DNA from: Terriglobia bacterium | GTDB lineage: Bacteria; Acidobacteriota; Terriglobia; Terriglobales; Acidobacteriaceae | NCBI GenBank assembly: GCA_032252755.1 | Contig: JAVUPY010000090.1 | Span: 20,524 to 84,523, forward strand | Length of the DNA: 64,000 nucleotides | Direction: 5' to 3' | Part shown: positions 11,124 through 23,233 of the stretch, piece after piece | Layout of the letters: every line of letters begins with the position of its first letter | Numbering within the stretch: position 1 is the stretch's first letter | Position numbers and translations under genes: made by a program | The notes under the pieces: generated by a model | Seen by the model: only the letters and a program-made list of their open reading frames with translations | Databases searched by the model: none | Told to the model about the DNA's origin: nothing

Positions 11124-11460
11124 CGCGGCTTCTCCTTCGTCCCTTGGTTCGTTAATGGCCGGACATACTTCTCCGGCTTCGTTCCTATACCTATGCACGT
11201 AAGGGACAAATCTCGCCGCGAGTCGTGTTCCTTGTTTAACAATGTCTTACCGGCAGCCGATTGATCCAGCGCTGCACTTTGCAGCACTGTCGGCAAGCCG
11301 CACCACTGCAAATTGCAGCACCCGACAAAATAAGGCGACCGTCCGCTGCAGCACCTCAATCTAGTAGACAGTCACATCACCCATGGTGCTGTTATCTGGC
11401 ACACGTACGCACGTGATAGGGGTCACTGCACAGACGGACGGGCGGATTCATGTTTAATGA
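11124..11460. promoter_or_regulatory. Divergent regulatory region with three TGCAGC palindromes
   Basis: Contains GCTGCACTTTGCAGC (11271-11285), CTGCAAATTGCAG (11306-11318) and GCTGCAGC (11345-11352), three palindromes spaced about 34 and 36 bp apart and each followed by CAC. They lie 110-190 bp upstream of the response regulator start, where NtrC-family activators usually bind. No good sigma-54 promoter is seen. Confidence 0.45.
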
Positions 11461-12885
11461 GTGGCTGTCTCTTCCCAAGTCTCGGTCCGACTTGCAGATT
11501 CGAGCCGTATGCCGTATACGGTCCTGATCGTTGATGACGAAGAGCTTATCCTGCGCACCATCTCCAATGGCCTGCGCCAGGAGGGCTTCGAAGTCCTCAC
11601 TGCTGCATCCGGCGAGGACGCCGTTCAACTCTTCACCCAACATAACCCCGACATCGCACTCGTAGACGTCATCCTTCCGGGAATGAATGGCATAGAACTC
11701 CTGCGCGAGATCAAGGGGGCAAACTCGGCAGCGGTCGTCATCATGATGAGCGCGCATCCCGTGATCGATCAGGCCGTCGAGGCCATGGAACTTGGCGCCT
11801 TCCATTACCTCGGAAAACCATTTCGGATGGCAGATCTCCTCGGCACTATAAAACGGGCGACGGAAGTACTCGCGCTGCGGGTCCGCGTAAATGAGACCGT
11901 CGAGACCGCGAAGGGTGCTTACAATTTTGGACGAATTTCGACCCAAAACGGCGACACCAGCGAGACGCTGGAACGGGCGCGCAAAGCCGCCGACTCAGAC
12001 CACACCACCATCCTGATCCAGGGCGAAAGCGGAACCGGCAAAGGCGTCCTCGCACGCGCCATCCACTATGCCAGTCCGCGCGCCTCAATGCCGCTGCTGG
12101 AACTGAATTGCGCGACCTTGCCGGACACGCTGTTGGAAAGCGAATTGTTTGGCTTTGAGGCTGGCGCCTTCACCGACGCTCGTCACCGCAAGAAAGGCCT
12201 GCTCGAGCGCGCGCATGGTGGCACGGTTTTTCTTGACGAGATCGGAAACATGTCCCCGAGCGTGCAGGCGAAAGTTTTGCAGGTACTGGAAGACGGCACA
12301 TTCTGGCGCCTGGGCGGGACACAATCCATTAACGTCGACGTGCGCCTGATCGCCGCAACCAATGTGAACCTGAAGGAAGCCATCAGCGCCGGGCAGTTCC
12401 GGGAAGATCTCTTCTACAGGCTGAACGTGGTCCCGCTCTCGATTCCTCCGCTGCGCCGCCGCAAAGAAGACATTCTGTCGCTCGCACTGGAGATGATGGA
12501 GCACTTCAACCGCGAGTTGGGCAAGAAATTCACGGGATTCACCCCTGCCGCCGCCCATCTTCTTCGCCAGTATCCGTGGCCCGGAAACATCCGTGAGTTG
12601 AAGAATGCCATTGAACACAGCATGATCCTCTCAACCGAAGGCGTTCTGGACGCCGACGACCTTCCGGAAGAGATTCGTGCGACGGCCTCTCCTGTGGACG
12701 TCATGATCGCGCAATCCAGTGCGCTCCCGCCGGACCTCAGCAAGTTCGTCACACTACGCGAACTCGAGGACGACTACATCGAACAGGTTCTCGCCGCAAC
12801 CGGCAACAACAAGAGCCTCACCGCCAGGATCCTCGGCATCCATCCCACATCCCTGCTCAGGCGCTTCAAGAAAAAAGAATCGTAG
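11461..12885 (+). CDS. Sigma-54-dependent response regulator, NtrC family
   Basis: 474 residues with three domains. The receiver (about 18-135) has the acidic pair DDEE and phospho-acceptor Asp69 in ALVDVILPG. The AAA+ domain (about 165-385) has Walker A GESGTGKG at 188-195, Walker B GGTVFLDEIG and the arginine-finger region. A Fis-type HTH (about 435-474, GNNKSLTARILGIHPTSLLRR) closes it. The sigma-54 contact loop reads GAFTDA instead of GAFTGA. No histidine kinase is adjacent. GTG at 11461 is the longest start; ATG at 11509, directly before the receiver, is an equally plausible start. Confidence 0.93.
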   Translation: MAVSSQVSVRLADSSRMPYTVLIVDDEELILRTISNGLRQEGFEVLTAASGEDAVQLFTQHNPDIALVDVILPGMNGIELLREIKGANSAAVVIMMSAHPVIDQAVEAMELGAFHYLGKPFRMADLLGTIKRATEVLALRVRVNETVETAKGAYNFGRISTQNGDTSETLERARKAADSDHTTILIQGESGTGKGVLARAIHYASPRASMPLLELNCATLPDTLLESELFGFEAGAFTDARHRKKGLLERAHGGTVFLDEIGNMSPSVQAKVLQVLEDGTFWRLGGTQSINVDVRLIAATNVNLKEAISAGQFREDLFYRLNVVPLSIPPLRRRKEDILSLALEMMEHFNRELGKKFTGFTPAAAHLLRQYPWPGNIRELKNAIEHSMILSTEGVLDADDLPEEIRATASPVDVMIAQSSALPPDLSKFVTLRELEDDYIEQVLAATGNNKSLTARILGIHPTSLLRRFKKKES

Positions 12886-12904
12886 ATCAGAAAAGAATTG
12901 GGAT

Positions 12905-12944
12905 TGGTGCGCCACATCTGCGCATTTTCGCAGATGTGGGTCTG
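12905..12944. repeat. Palindromic repeat family A, copy 1
   Basis: CCACATCTGCG (12912-12922) and CGCAGATGTGG (12929-12939) form a perfect 11-bp stem with a 6-base loop. It lies between the convergent response regulator and ada genes, where it can end transcription from both sides. Four further copies are at 17231, 30887, 49600 and 63045. Confidence 0.85.
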
Positions 12945-12960
12945 TTGAATTCGGTAGTCG

Positions 12961-14010
12961 TTACTCGGTGCTCTCTGCTTTTGTTCTTTCTGCTTCCAGC
13001 AGCTCCCTTTTTCTTTCCGCACCCCATCTATATCCCGAGAGATTCCCGTCTCCGCGAACCACGCGATGACACGGTACGAGCATGGCGACGTGGTTGGTTG
13101 CGCACGCGCGCGCCACAGCGCGACTCGCCGTGGGACGCCCCAATGCCTCCGCAACCTCCGCATAACTCCGAGTCGTTCCGGCAGGAATCTTGCGAAGCTC
13201 CTGCCAAACCCGTTGCTGGAACAACGTTCCACGAAGATCGATCGGAAGTGAAACGCGCAACGGGCTCCCCGACGCCAGTCCACGGATGGCCTCGGTAATT
13301 TCCTTCGGGGGTCGGTCCTCGCGGACCAGCATCGCGCGGGGGAATTCCGCTGCAAGCGCTGTCTCGGGCTTACTTCCATCCAGGAACTGTACGCAGCAGA
13401 TCCCCTTCTCGGTTGAAGCGACGACGACCTCTCCCAATTCGGTATTTACCATCGAATAGTTAATCGTCAGGCCTTCGGCTCCGGCGGCATATTGGCGCGG
13501 GGCCATGCCCAGTCTGGGTTGCGCCTGTTCATATAGCCGACTGGTTGAGCTATAACCTGCATCCATCATCGCTCTCGTCACATTGGCTCCCTTCTTCAAG
13601 CCGCTCTTTAATGTTCCAAGACGGCAGCTCTCGACGAACTGCCGGGGCGAAATGCCCAATTCGGACTTGAATCGGCGATGCAGTGCAAATGGACTCACGC
13701 CCACAGCTTTCGCGACCCGCGCAAGATCCAGCTTGGCATCCAGGTGCTCGCGAATGTATTCCGAGGCACGATGAACAAGACCCTGTTCGCGGGGTTGATC
13801 GGGACGGCACTTGCGGCAAGCGCGTAGTCCCGCCCTTTTAGCATCTTCCCCGCTCGCGAAGAACCGAACGTTCTCTCGAAGCGGTTGGCGCGAACTGCAC
13901 GATGGTCGGCAATAGACTCCGGTCGTCAGTACGCCATAGACAAAGCTGCCGTCGCTGCGCTTGTCGCGTTCCTGCACGGCCTTCCAGCGAGTTTCTTCTC
14001 TCTGCATCAT
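12961..14010 (-). CDS. ada: Ada: methylphosphotriester / O6-methylguanine-DNA methyltransferase and regulator
   Basis: 349 residues. The N-terminal Ada zinc domain has C34, C38, C65 and C68, the same spacing as C38, C42, C69 and C72 in E. coli Ada, so C34 is the predicted methyl acceptor. An AraC-type HTH follows (about 85-175), then the O6-alkylguanine transferase domain with active-site PCHRV (C314). It removes methyl groups irreversibly and, when methylated on the N-terminal Cys, activates transcription. No alkA or alkB is adjacent. Confidence 0.95.
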   Translation of the reverse strand: MMQREETRWKAVQERDKRSDGSFVYGVLTTGVYCRPSCSSRQPLRENVRFFASGEDAKRAGLRACRKCRPDQPREQGLVHRASEYIREHLDAKLDLARVAKAVGVSPFALHRRFKSELGISPRQFVESCRLGTLKSGLKKGANVTRAMMDAGYSSTSRLYEQAQPRLGMAPRQYAAGAEGLTINYSMVNTELGEVVVASTEKGICCVQFLDGSKPETALAAEFPRAMLVREDRPPKEITEAIRGLASGSPLRVSLPIDLRGTLFQQRVWQELRKIPAGTTRSYAEVAEALGRPTASRAVARACATNHVAMLVPCHRVVRGDGNLSGYRWGAERKRELLEAERTKAESTE

Positions 14011-14193
14011 GAGGCAACGATAATCGAAGCCAGTTTACGGCGATATCCGAAGCTTGCGGGTAATTCCAAAAGATTAAAGATCGCCGCTCGGGACACTACG
14101 AAAACAACCGGACCTGAGGCAGTGGCGCCTCACGCTGGGCGACATCTTTAACTTAGCAGATGTAGCGCTCCCGCCGGGATTAGCGCTGAGCAG

Positions 14194-15486
14194 TTACTTT
14201 GTCCCGGCTGCGGCGGTAGTTGTAGCAACTTGGGGGTGCTGCGCAGGAGGTTGTGCAGCTTCCAGAAGCGGCATCCACTTGTCGCGCACTTCTTTGAACT
14301 CTGGCAAGTCCTTCTTCGCGACCGGGAAGGCCGGCGGCAGGTGCATGCGCTCGAAGTTCACGAATTTTCCGTAGCGACGAAGGCGGAAATCGAGGTGGGG
14401 CCCCGTAGCGAGTCCGGTCGCTCCGACCAACCCGATTCGCTGTCCCTGGCGCACTTTCTGCCCCGCACGAACTAGCCTCCGCGACAGGTGCATGTAGTAG
14501 CTGACGTAACCGTTCGCGTGACGGATCTCGACGTAGTTTCCGCCGCCTCCCTGGTACGTCGAAGCTATGATGCTGCCGCTCGCGACCGCCTGCACCGGCG
14601 TTCCCACCGGCGCCGCGTAATCGGTCCCAAGGTGGGGTCGATAAATCTTCAAGATGGGATGATACCGGCTATAGCTAAAGTGGGAACTGACACGCGCCGC
14701 GAACTTCAGAGGTGACCGCAGAAACGCCTTCTGCAACGACTGGCCAGTATCGGAATAATACCCAGGCTCGCCATTGGGATCGTGGAACAGTACCGCCCGG
14801 TACCTATGTCCCGCATTGTCATATTCCGCCATCAGAATGCGGCCGTACGCAGAAGGCTTCCCATTCTGATATTCCCGGCGCTCCAGCACGACCCGAAATG
14901 TATCTCCCGGCCGCGGGTCGGTGTAGAAATCCAGGTCGTACGTAAAAATCTCGGCCAGCCGCACCGCCAGTTCCGGTTGCTCACCGATCTCCGCGATGCT
15001 CTCAAACAGCGAAGAGTCCAATCTCCCGGCGATTGCCTCGACCTTCGTAGTGCTCGGCAATTCGTTCAGTTCGGCCTTGTACGTCCCATCAATCTCGCGC
15101 GAAATCGACAGTTCGTGGTCGCGGTCAACCTCGCAAATCATCGACTCCACATCGCCCTTGGGCGAGCGCGTTACCGTGATGCGATTGCCCTCGCGTAACC
15201 GCCGGAAATTGAATACCGGTTTGGCCGCCTGAATGATTGCGCCTACGTCGCTGTCGGAAAGATCGAGCCCGCGGAGAAGTTCGTCAAAGCTGCTTCCGCT
15301 CGTGACGACCAGGTCGGATGTAACTTCGCGCTCGACAGCCGCTTGCGGCATGGTCTGAGCCGCAATTTGCGCTTGCTCGGAAAATTTACGGTCCGCCGAA
15401 TGCCGTAGGTAAAATGACGCGCCCAGTGCGAGAAAAGCCACGGCCACTACGATCAGTGTCAACACCGAGGGCAGACGTAGCTTCAT
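14194..15486 (-). CDS. M23 family metallopeptidase (MepM-like peptidoglycan endopeptidase)
   Basis: 430 residues. One N-terminal membrane anchor or uncleaved signal (SVLTLIVVAVAFLALGASFY), a linker, an OapA/LysM-like region (about 60-150, LRGLDLSDSDVGAIIQAAK), and a C-terminal M23 domain with the zinc ligands in HLGTDYAAPVGTPV and HLDFRLRRYG. Predicted to cut peptide cross-links of peptidoglycan in the periplasm. The tail is Ala/Thr/Gln-rich. It is the divergent neighbour of a glycosyltransferase. Confidence 0.92.
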   Translation of the reverse strand: MKLRLPSVLTLIVVAVAFLALGASFYLRHSADRKFSEQAQIAAQTMPQAAVEREVTSDLVVTSGSSFDELLRGLDLSDSDVGAIIQAAKPVFNFRRLREGNRITVTRSPKGDVESMICEVDRDHELSISREIDGTYKAELNELPSTTKVEAIAGRLDSSLFESIAEIGEQPELAVRLAEIFTYDLDFYTDPRPGDTFRVVLERREYQNGKPSAYGRILMAEYDNAGHRYRAVLFHDPNGEPGYYSDTGQSLQKAFLRSPLKFAARVSSHFSYSRYHPILKIYRPHLGTDYAAPVGTPVQAVASGSIIASTYQGGGGNYVEIRHANGYVSYYMHLSRRLVRAGQKVRQGQRIGLVGATGLATGPHLDFRLRRYGKFVNFERMHLPPAFPVAKKDLPEFKEVRDKWMPLLEAAQPPAQHPQVATTTAAAGTK

Positions 15487-15650
15487 TCGGACTCCAAATC
15501 CACATTAGCCGACACGTTCGTGGCCTGCTCTGAAGTTAACGGCTCTGCTCTTTCAACGTCAATACAGTGTTCAGGGTACGCGTGCCGAAACCGTTTAAAC
15601 TCTTCAACATTTGCCTTGGAACCTTTTGGCGGAGAATTCGTACTACGATC

Positions 15651-17219
15651 ATGGCCAGCGTCTCCGAACCTGTAGTTCTCACAAAATCGGATACTACTTC
15701 TCCCTTCACCAGTGGAACCGCCATCATCCTCTACGTCGCGCTCGTTCGAATTATCCTGTATTTGATTGCCGGGCCCAACTATGGCTATTTCCGTGATGAA
15801 CTCTATTACCTCGCTTGCGGTGAGCACCCTGCCTGGGGTTACGTCGATCAGCCGCCGTTGATCGCCTGGACCGTGTGGCTGCTCCGGCACTCCATTGGAA
15901 CTTCACTGTGGGCGCTCAGATTGCTCCCGGCACTATCCGGCACTGCTACTGTAATTCTCTCTGGTCTCTTGGCTCGAGAACTCGGCGGGCGACGTTGGGC
16001 CATGTTCCTGGCCTCTCTTGCGACGCTCATGGCGCCGATCCTGCTCGGTCTGACTCATCTGTTCACGATGAACGCGTTTGATCCCCTGCTCTGGACAGCA
16101 ATCGCCTGCGTGGTCGTCCGAATCGTGAAGACGGGCGAGCAGCGTCTTTGGGTCGCAGCAGGCGTTCTTCTCGGGATTACGATCTTGAACAAGTACGGGA
16201 TCGTATTCTGGGTTTCGGGATTATTGGTCGGCATCGTCCTCACCCCACTTCGAAAGTCTCTATTGAGCGCCTGGTTTTGGCTTGGCGGCGCAATCGCGGC
16301 CCTGATGGTGCTGCCCAACTTCCTCTGGCAATGGCGTCATCAGTTCCCCTTTCTGCAATTGATGCACAATATCCGCGAGCATCATCGCGACATCAACCTC
16401 CCACCTCTTGCCTTCCTCAAAGCACAGTCGGAGATGCTTGGCTACGTCGCCGCCGTCCTCGTTGTTCTTGGCGTGCTGTTCTTTTTCGTCAAGCAAGGAC
16501 GTCCGTATCGCGTATTGGGATTCGCTTATCTTGTCTTCCTGGCAGAAATGATGGTTCTGCACGGCAAAATGTATTACCTCGCGCCAGTCTATCCAATCAT
16601 GTTTGCCGCCGGCGCTGTCGCAATTGAAGCCTGGACAAGGAATAACAAATGGGCTTGGACGAAACCTCTTCTGGCAGCTGGAATCGCAGTGGTGAGCGGT
16701 ATATTCGCCCCCACGGTTCTGCCCATTCTGCCTGTTCCCGTCTTCCTCGCATATGAGCATAAGCTGGGAATCCGGCAGCAGAAATTCGAGAATCAGCCGC
16801 AGGGCGTATTACCGCAGATTTACGCTGATATGTTTGGCTGGGAGGAAATTGCTCAGCGCGTAGCCGCCTACTATCACACTCTCTCCCCAGAGGAGCAGCG
16901 CAAGACCGCCATCTTCGCCAACAACTACGGCGACGCCAGCGCAATTGATTTCTTTGGCCCCAAGTACGGCCTTCCCAAGGCCATCGGCAATCACCAGAAC
17001 TACTGGATCTGGGGTCCACGCAACTACACGGGGGAAAGCATCATCGTCTTGGGCGACGATGACGAGCGCAACATGCAAACGAAATGCACGAGCTACTCCA
17101 TCGTGGGCAATACCAAGGATCCACTTTCGCGACCGGATGAATGGCTTCCGATTTATCACTGCCGCGGATTCAAATGGAACCTGCAGAAGATTTGGCCGAG
17201 CATGAAACACTGGGACTAG
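15651..17219 (+). CDS. Glycosyltransferase family 39 (ArnT/PMT-like) membrane protein
   Basis: About 522 residues with roughly 11 membrane segments. The first loop contains GYFRDELYYLACG, the acidic FRDE motif expected at the active site of GT-C enzymes that use polyprenyl-phosphate sugars. The soluble C-terminal part ends with YHCRGFKWNLQKIWPSM. It likely adds a sugar to a lipid or protein on the periplasmic side. The start is uncertain: ATG 15651 is chosen, though the frame opens at 15567. A paralogue lies at 48020-49525. Confidence 0.88.
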   Translation: MASVSEPVVLTKSDTTSPFTSGTAIILYVALVRIILYLIAGPNYGYFRDELYYLACGEHPAWGYVDQPPLIAWTVWLLRHSIGTSLWALRLLPALSGTATVILSGLLARELGGRRWAMFLASLATLMAPILLGLTHLFTMNAFDPLLWTAIACVVVRIVKTGEQRLWVAAGVLLGITILNKYGIVFWVSGLLVGIVLTPLRKSLLSAWFWLGGAIAALMVLPNFLWQWRHQFPFLQLMHNIREHHRDINLPPLAFLKAQSEMLGYVAAVLVVLGVLFFFVKQGRPYRVLGFAYLVFLAEMMVLHGKMYYLAPVYPIMFAAGAVAIEAWTRNNKWAWTKPLLAAGIAVVSGIFAPTVLPILPVPVFLAYEHKLGIRQQKFENQPQGVLPQIYADMFGWEEIAQRVAAYYHTLSPEEQRKTAIFANNYGDASAIDFFGPKYGLPKAIGNHQNYWIWGPRNYTGESIIVLGDDDERNMQTKCTSYSIVGNTKDPLSRPDEWLPIYHCRGFKWNLQKIWPSMKHWD

Positions 17220-17228
17220 GCAGAATGG

Positions 17229-17262
17229 AAACCCACATCTGCCTTGACGCAGATGTGGGTAC
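17229..17262. repeat. Palindromic repeat family A, copy 2
   Basis: ACCCACATCTGC (17231-17242) and GCAGATGTGGGT (17249-17260) make a perfect 12-bp stem with a 6-base loop, between two convergent genes. Confidence 0.85.
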
Positions 17263-17310
17263 GCCCGAGTAGTCTACGAGCCAACTGGGATGCGTCTCCC
17301 GCACACGAAC

Positions 17311-17892
17311 TTACGCAGCCTTCCCCAGGCTCGCAGCCTGCGGCACCTCAATCAGTTTTCCGCTCTTAACGTCATAGATATAGCCGTAAATGCTGATGCT
17401 CGCAGGAATCAGCGGATGTTCACGAATCCGCTGCACGTCGTCGCGAACGCTCTGCTCCTGATTCGAGATCGGGAGCCACTCAATGAATTCGCCTTCGCGT
17501 GATCCCGGCCCGCTGCCTACGTCTGTAAAACCGTGCTCCGTGAGTTTGGCCGTCTCCAGGCTGTTCGCCAGCAATTGCCGTATCTTCTCATTCGTGAAGA
17601 ACAGCATCCCGCATTCCGTGTGGTGAACCACGAACCATTCGCGTGTGCCTAGCAGTTTGTAGCTGATCACGATTGATCGAATCGCATCATCGCTGGCGCG
17701 CCCTCCTGCATTGCGCACCACGTGTGCGTCGCCTTCCGCCAAACCGGCAAATTTCGCCGGATCGAGCCGGGCGTCCATGCAAGTGAGAATTCCAAAATGC
17801 CGCGCCGGGGGAATTGCAAGTTTGCCCTTGTCCCCAAACTCCGCACTGTACTTCTGGTTAGCTGCGATTACTTGCTCAAGAATCTTGCTCAT
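17311..17892 (-). CDS. Beta-class carbonic anhydrase
   Basis: Interconverts CO2 and bicarbonate in the cytosol. 193 residues with the beta-class zinc ligands C38 ([10 protein letters not shown]), H91 and C94 (VVHHTECG), and the D40/R42 dyad. The start at 17892 has AAAGGAG 8 bp upstream; an in-frame start at 17925 is less likely, because it would sit in the terminator of the upstream gene. Confidence 0.95.
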   Translation of the reverse strand: MSKILEQVIAANQKYSAEFGDKGKLAIPPARHFGILTCMDARLDPAKFAGLAEGDAHVVRNAGGRASDDAIRSIVISYKLLGTREWFVVHHTECGMLFFTNEKIRQLLANSLETAKLTEHGFTDVGSGPGSREGEFIEWLPISNQEQSVRDDVQRIREHPLIPASISIYGYIYDVKSGKLIEVPQAASLGKAA

Positions 17893-17910
17893 GCTGAATC
17901 TCCTTTGACC

Positions 17911-17949
17911 AAAAGAAAAACCCACCCGCCAGCGTCTCCGGCGAGTGGG
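17911..17949 (-). terminator. Rho-independent terminator upstream of the carbonic anhydrase gene
   Basis: Arms CCCACCCGCC and GGCGAGTGGG (17921-17949) form a GC-rich hairpin. On the minus strand it is followed by TTTTTCTTTT. It would end transcripts of the small gene at 17992-18246. Confidence 0.8.
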
Positions 17950-17991
17950 TTATTGGGAAATCGCGATTGCTAAATAGCTACTTCACGACCC

Positions 17992-18246
17992 TCACGCCAG
18001 AGCGGATTTGCCCGCAACAAGTGCAGACAGTAATCCGACAGCTCTGGCAGCAAGGTGACATGCGATGTAATCCGGCACAGGCCGGAATGCCGATTGGATG
18101 AGCACCACACCTTCCGGATTCACAGAAATGTTGTTGAGGGTGGCCCGCACAGATGACTCGAGCACGTGTCCCGCAAAGTGCGCCAAACCCCACAGTGAAC
18201 TCCAGTCATTCGACTCGAACTTCGCCGGCTTGATTGTCAACCCCAT
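17992..18246 (-). CDS. Hypothetical small protein
   Basis: 84 residues, with a composition like a real protein (KFESNDWSSLWGLAHFAGHVLES, then a fairly hydrophobic C-terminus). I recognise no domain. Support comes from context: a terminator follows it and a strong AT-rich dyad lies 28 bp upstream of the ATG. The ribosome-binding site is weak. A 71-residue frame (17978-18193) overlaps it and looks less protein-like. Confidence 0.45.
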   Translation of the reverse strand: MGLTIKPAKFESNDWSSLWGLAHFAGHVLESSVRATLNNISVNPEGVVLIQSAFRPVPDYIACHLAARAVGLLSALVAGKSALA

Positions 18247-18657
18247 ATTCTCAGAGTTAAGCCATTAAGAGTCATAGATTTACCGGGAAAATTTCCGTAA
18301 ATCTATCAAGACAATAGATCGCGAAAGTAGGGGTGGGGCCATCGATGCGCGGTTCGTCGTATGCACCTCCGAAGACACTGGCCGCCCTTGCAACTGCTCG
18401 TAAATCGCGCTAGCCTCTAAGCTAGCTCTAGCGGTATCTCCCTTCCTTTTGCAGTGGCCTCACTGGACGACAGGATTGCGCCTGACCATTTTTCCGCAGT
18501 GAACTTGGCCGTTTGAGACGTTTTCTTCCCGTCCGGAAGCTGGTCTCCTTCCTCATCAGAGGTCTATAGAAACCTTCAGAATTGCGCAGTTGCTGCAACT
18601 CTGGTGCAATAAGATGGGGTTTTCAACAGGGATACACCATATGTCGTGTATTCCTGC
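18247..18657. other. Long gene-free region upstream of smc
   Basis: No coding frame found. It contains the 33-bp AT-rich dyad at 18274-18306 and a cluster of CTAGC/GCTAG words at about 18407-18432 that could fold (CGCTAGC, then GCTAGC and CTAGCG). Confidence 0.5.
18274..18306. promoter_or_regulatory. 33-bp AT-rich dyad, operator-like
   Basis: The outer arms ATAGATTTAC and GTAAATCTAT are a perfect 10-bp inverted repeat. Inside them GGAAA and TTTCC are a second perfect inverted repeat around one A. Only a two-base CG bulge breaks the symmetry. It lies 28 bp upstream of the small gene at 18246 and is much richer in AT than its surroundings. A protein-binding site is the simplest reading. Confidence 0.5.
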
Positions 18658-18686
18658 TTGACCTTGGCAGGAACGCTGGATAAAGT
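18651..18686 (+). promoter_or_regulatory. smc promoter with embedded inverted repeat
   Basis: TTGACC (18658-18663), a 17-bp spacer and TAAAGT (18681-18686) make a good sigma-70 promoter. The -35 box sits inside a perfect 7-9-7 inverted repeat, TTCCTGC and GCAGGAA (18651-18673), which could be an operator. The predicted transcript has a leader of about 215 nt before smc. Confidence 0.45.
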
Positions 18687-18907
18687 TAGCTCAACTTGCG
18701 CGGCGGAAAGGCCGAAGGGCGTGGTTGCGCACCCCTAAAAGCCGGAATACCAGCCACCGTTCGCGACGTGTTTCAGGGCCCCGGAGCTAGCTCGAACAGA
18801 TGGGCCTGTAAGGACTTACCCAAATTGGTTCGCCAGAACCGCGGACCGAAGCGGGCCACAGCCATCCAAGTTGAGGATGGCAGCGCGAGCACGCAAGGAG
18901 TGGGAAG
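18687..18907. other. Leader of smc
   Basis: About 220 bases between the predicted start of transcription and the smc start codon. GC-rich with several short complementary words; a 72-codon frame here (18696-18914) has no protein-like features and overlaps smc, so I do not call it. Confidence 0.3.
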
Positions 18908-22891
<3,984 letters not shown>

Positions 22892-22945
22892 AACAGGGCC
22901 CTGACTTGTATTGACGAAGCATTCGGCTCCATCCAACTTGCGGCT

Positions 22946-22979
22946 GAGGCTCGCATTCGCGCGAGCCTCTTTTTCCTTT
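22946..22979 (+). terminator. Rho-independent terminator of smc
   Basis: GAGGCTCG (22946-22953) and CGAGCCTC (22962-22969) pair across an 8-base loop, followed by TTTTTCCTTT. Confidence 0.85.
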
Positions 22980-23176
22980 CCGAAAAATTTCTTGCGCAAC
23001 TCGCTCGGCTTATGCTTGCTTCATTTGCGGTGATGGAATTCACTCGCCCTATTTTTCCACCGGCTTCCACAGGTCCGGAACTCCTCATCTGGCGCGGCTT
23101 TCAAGCCAGCTGCTATTCTGTCAATAGTTTTTGCGAGGCTATTGGCAGTAACCAACTCTGAATTACCGATGTGGCG
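22980..23176. other. Gene-free region between smc and purC
   Basis: Nothing beyond the smc terminator on the left and the purC promoter on the right. Confidence 0.4.
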
Positions 23177-23204
23177 TTGACAAATTTTCTTCGGCGACTA
23201 GAAT
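23177..23204 (+). promoter_or_regulatory. purC promoter, sigma-70 type
   Basis: Perfect TTGACA (23177-23182), a 16-bp spacer and TAGAAT (23199-23204, five of six bases), 29 bp before the start codon. Confidence 0.65.
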
Positions 23205-23233
23205 GACCAACGCTTTCATCATCTAACTAAGCC

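Noticed and set aside
11396..11412. TGGCACACGTACGCACG, resembling a sigma-54 -24/-12 promoter before the response regulator
   Set aside because: The GG and GC elements are 9 bp apart instead of 10, and the -12 element lacks TTGC.
18274..18306. dif site for XerC/XerD
   Set aside because: Arms do not fit the 11-6-11 dif layout and only about 7 of 11 positions of one half match.
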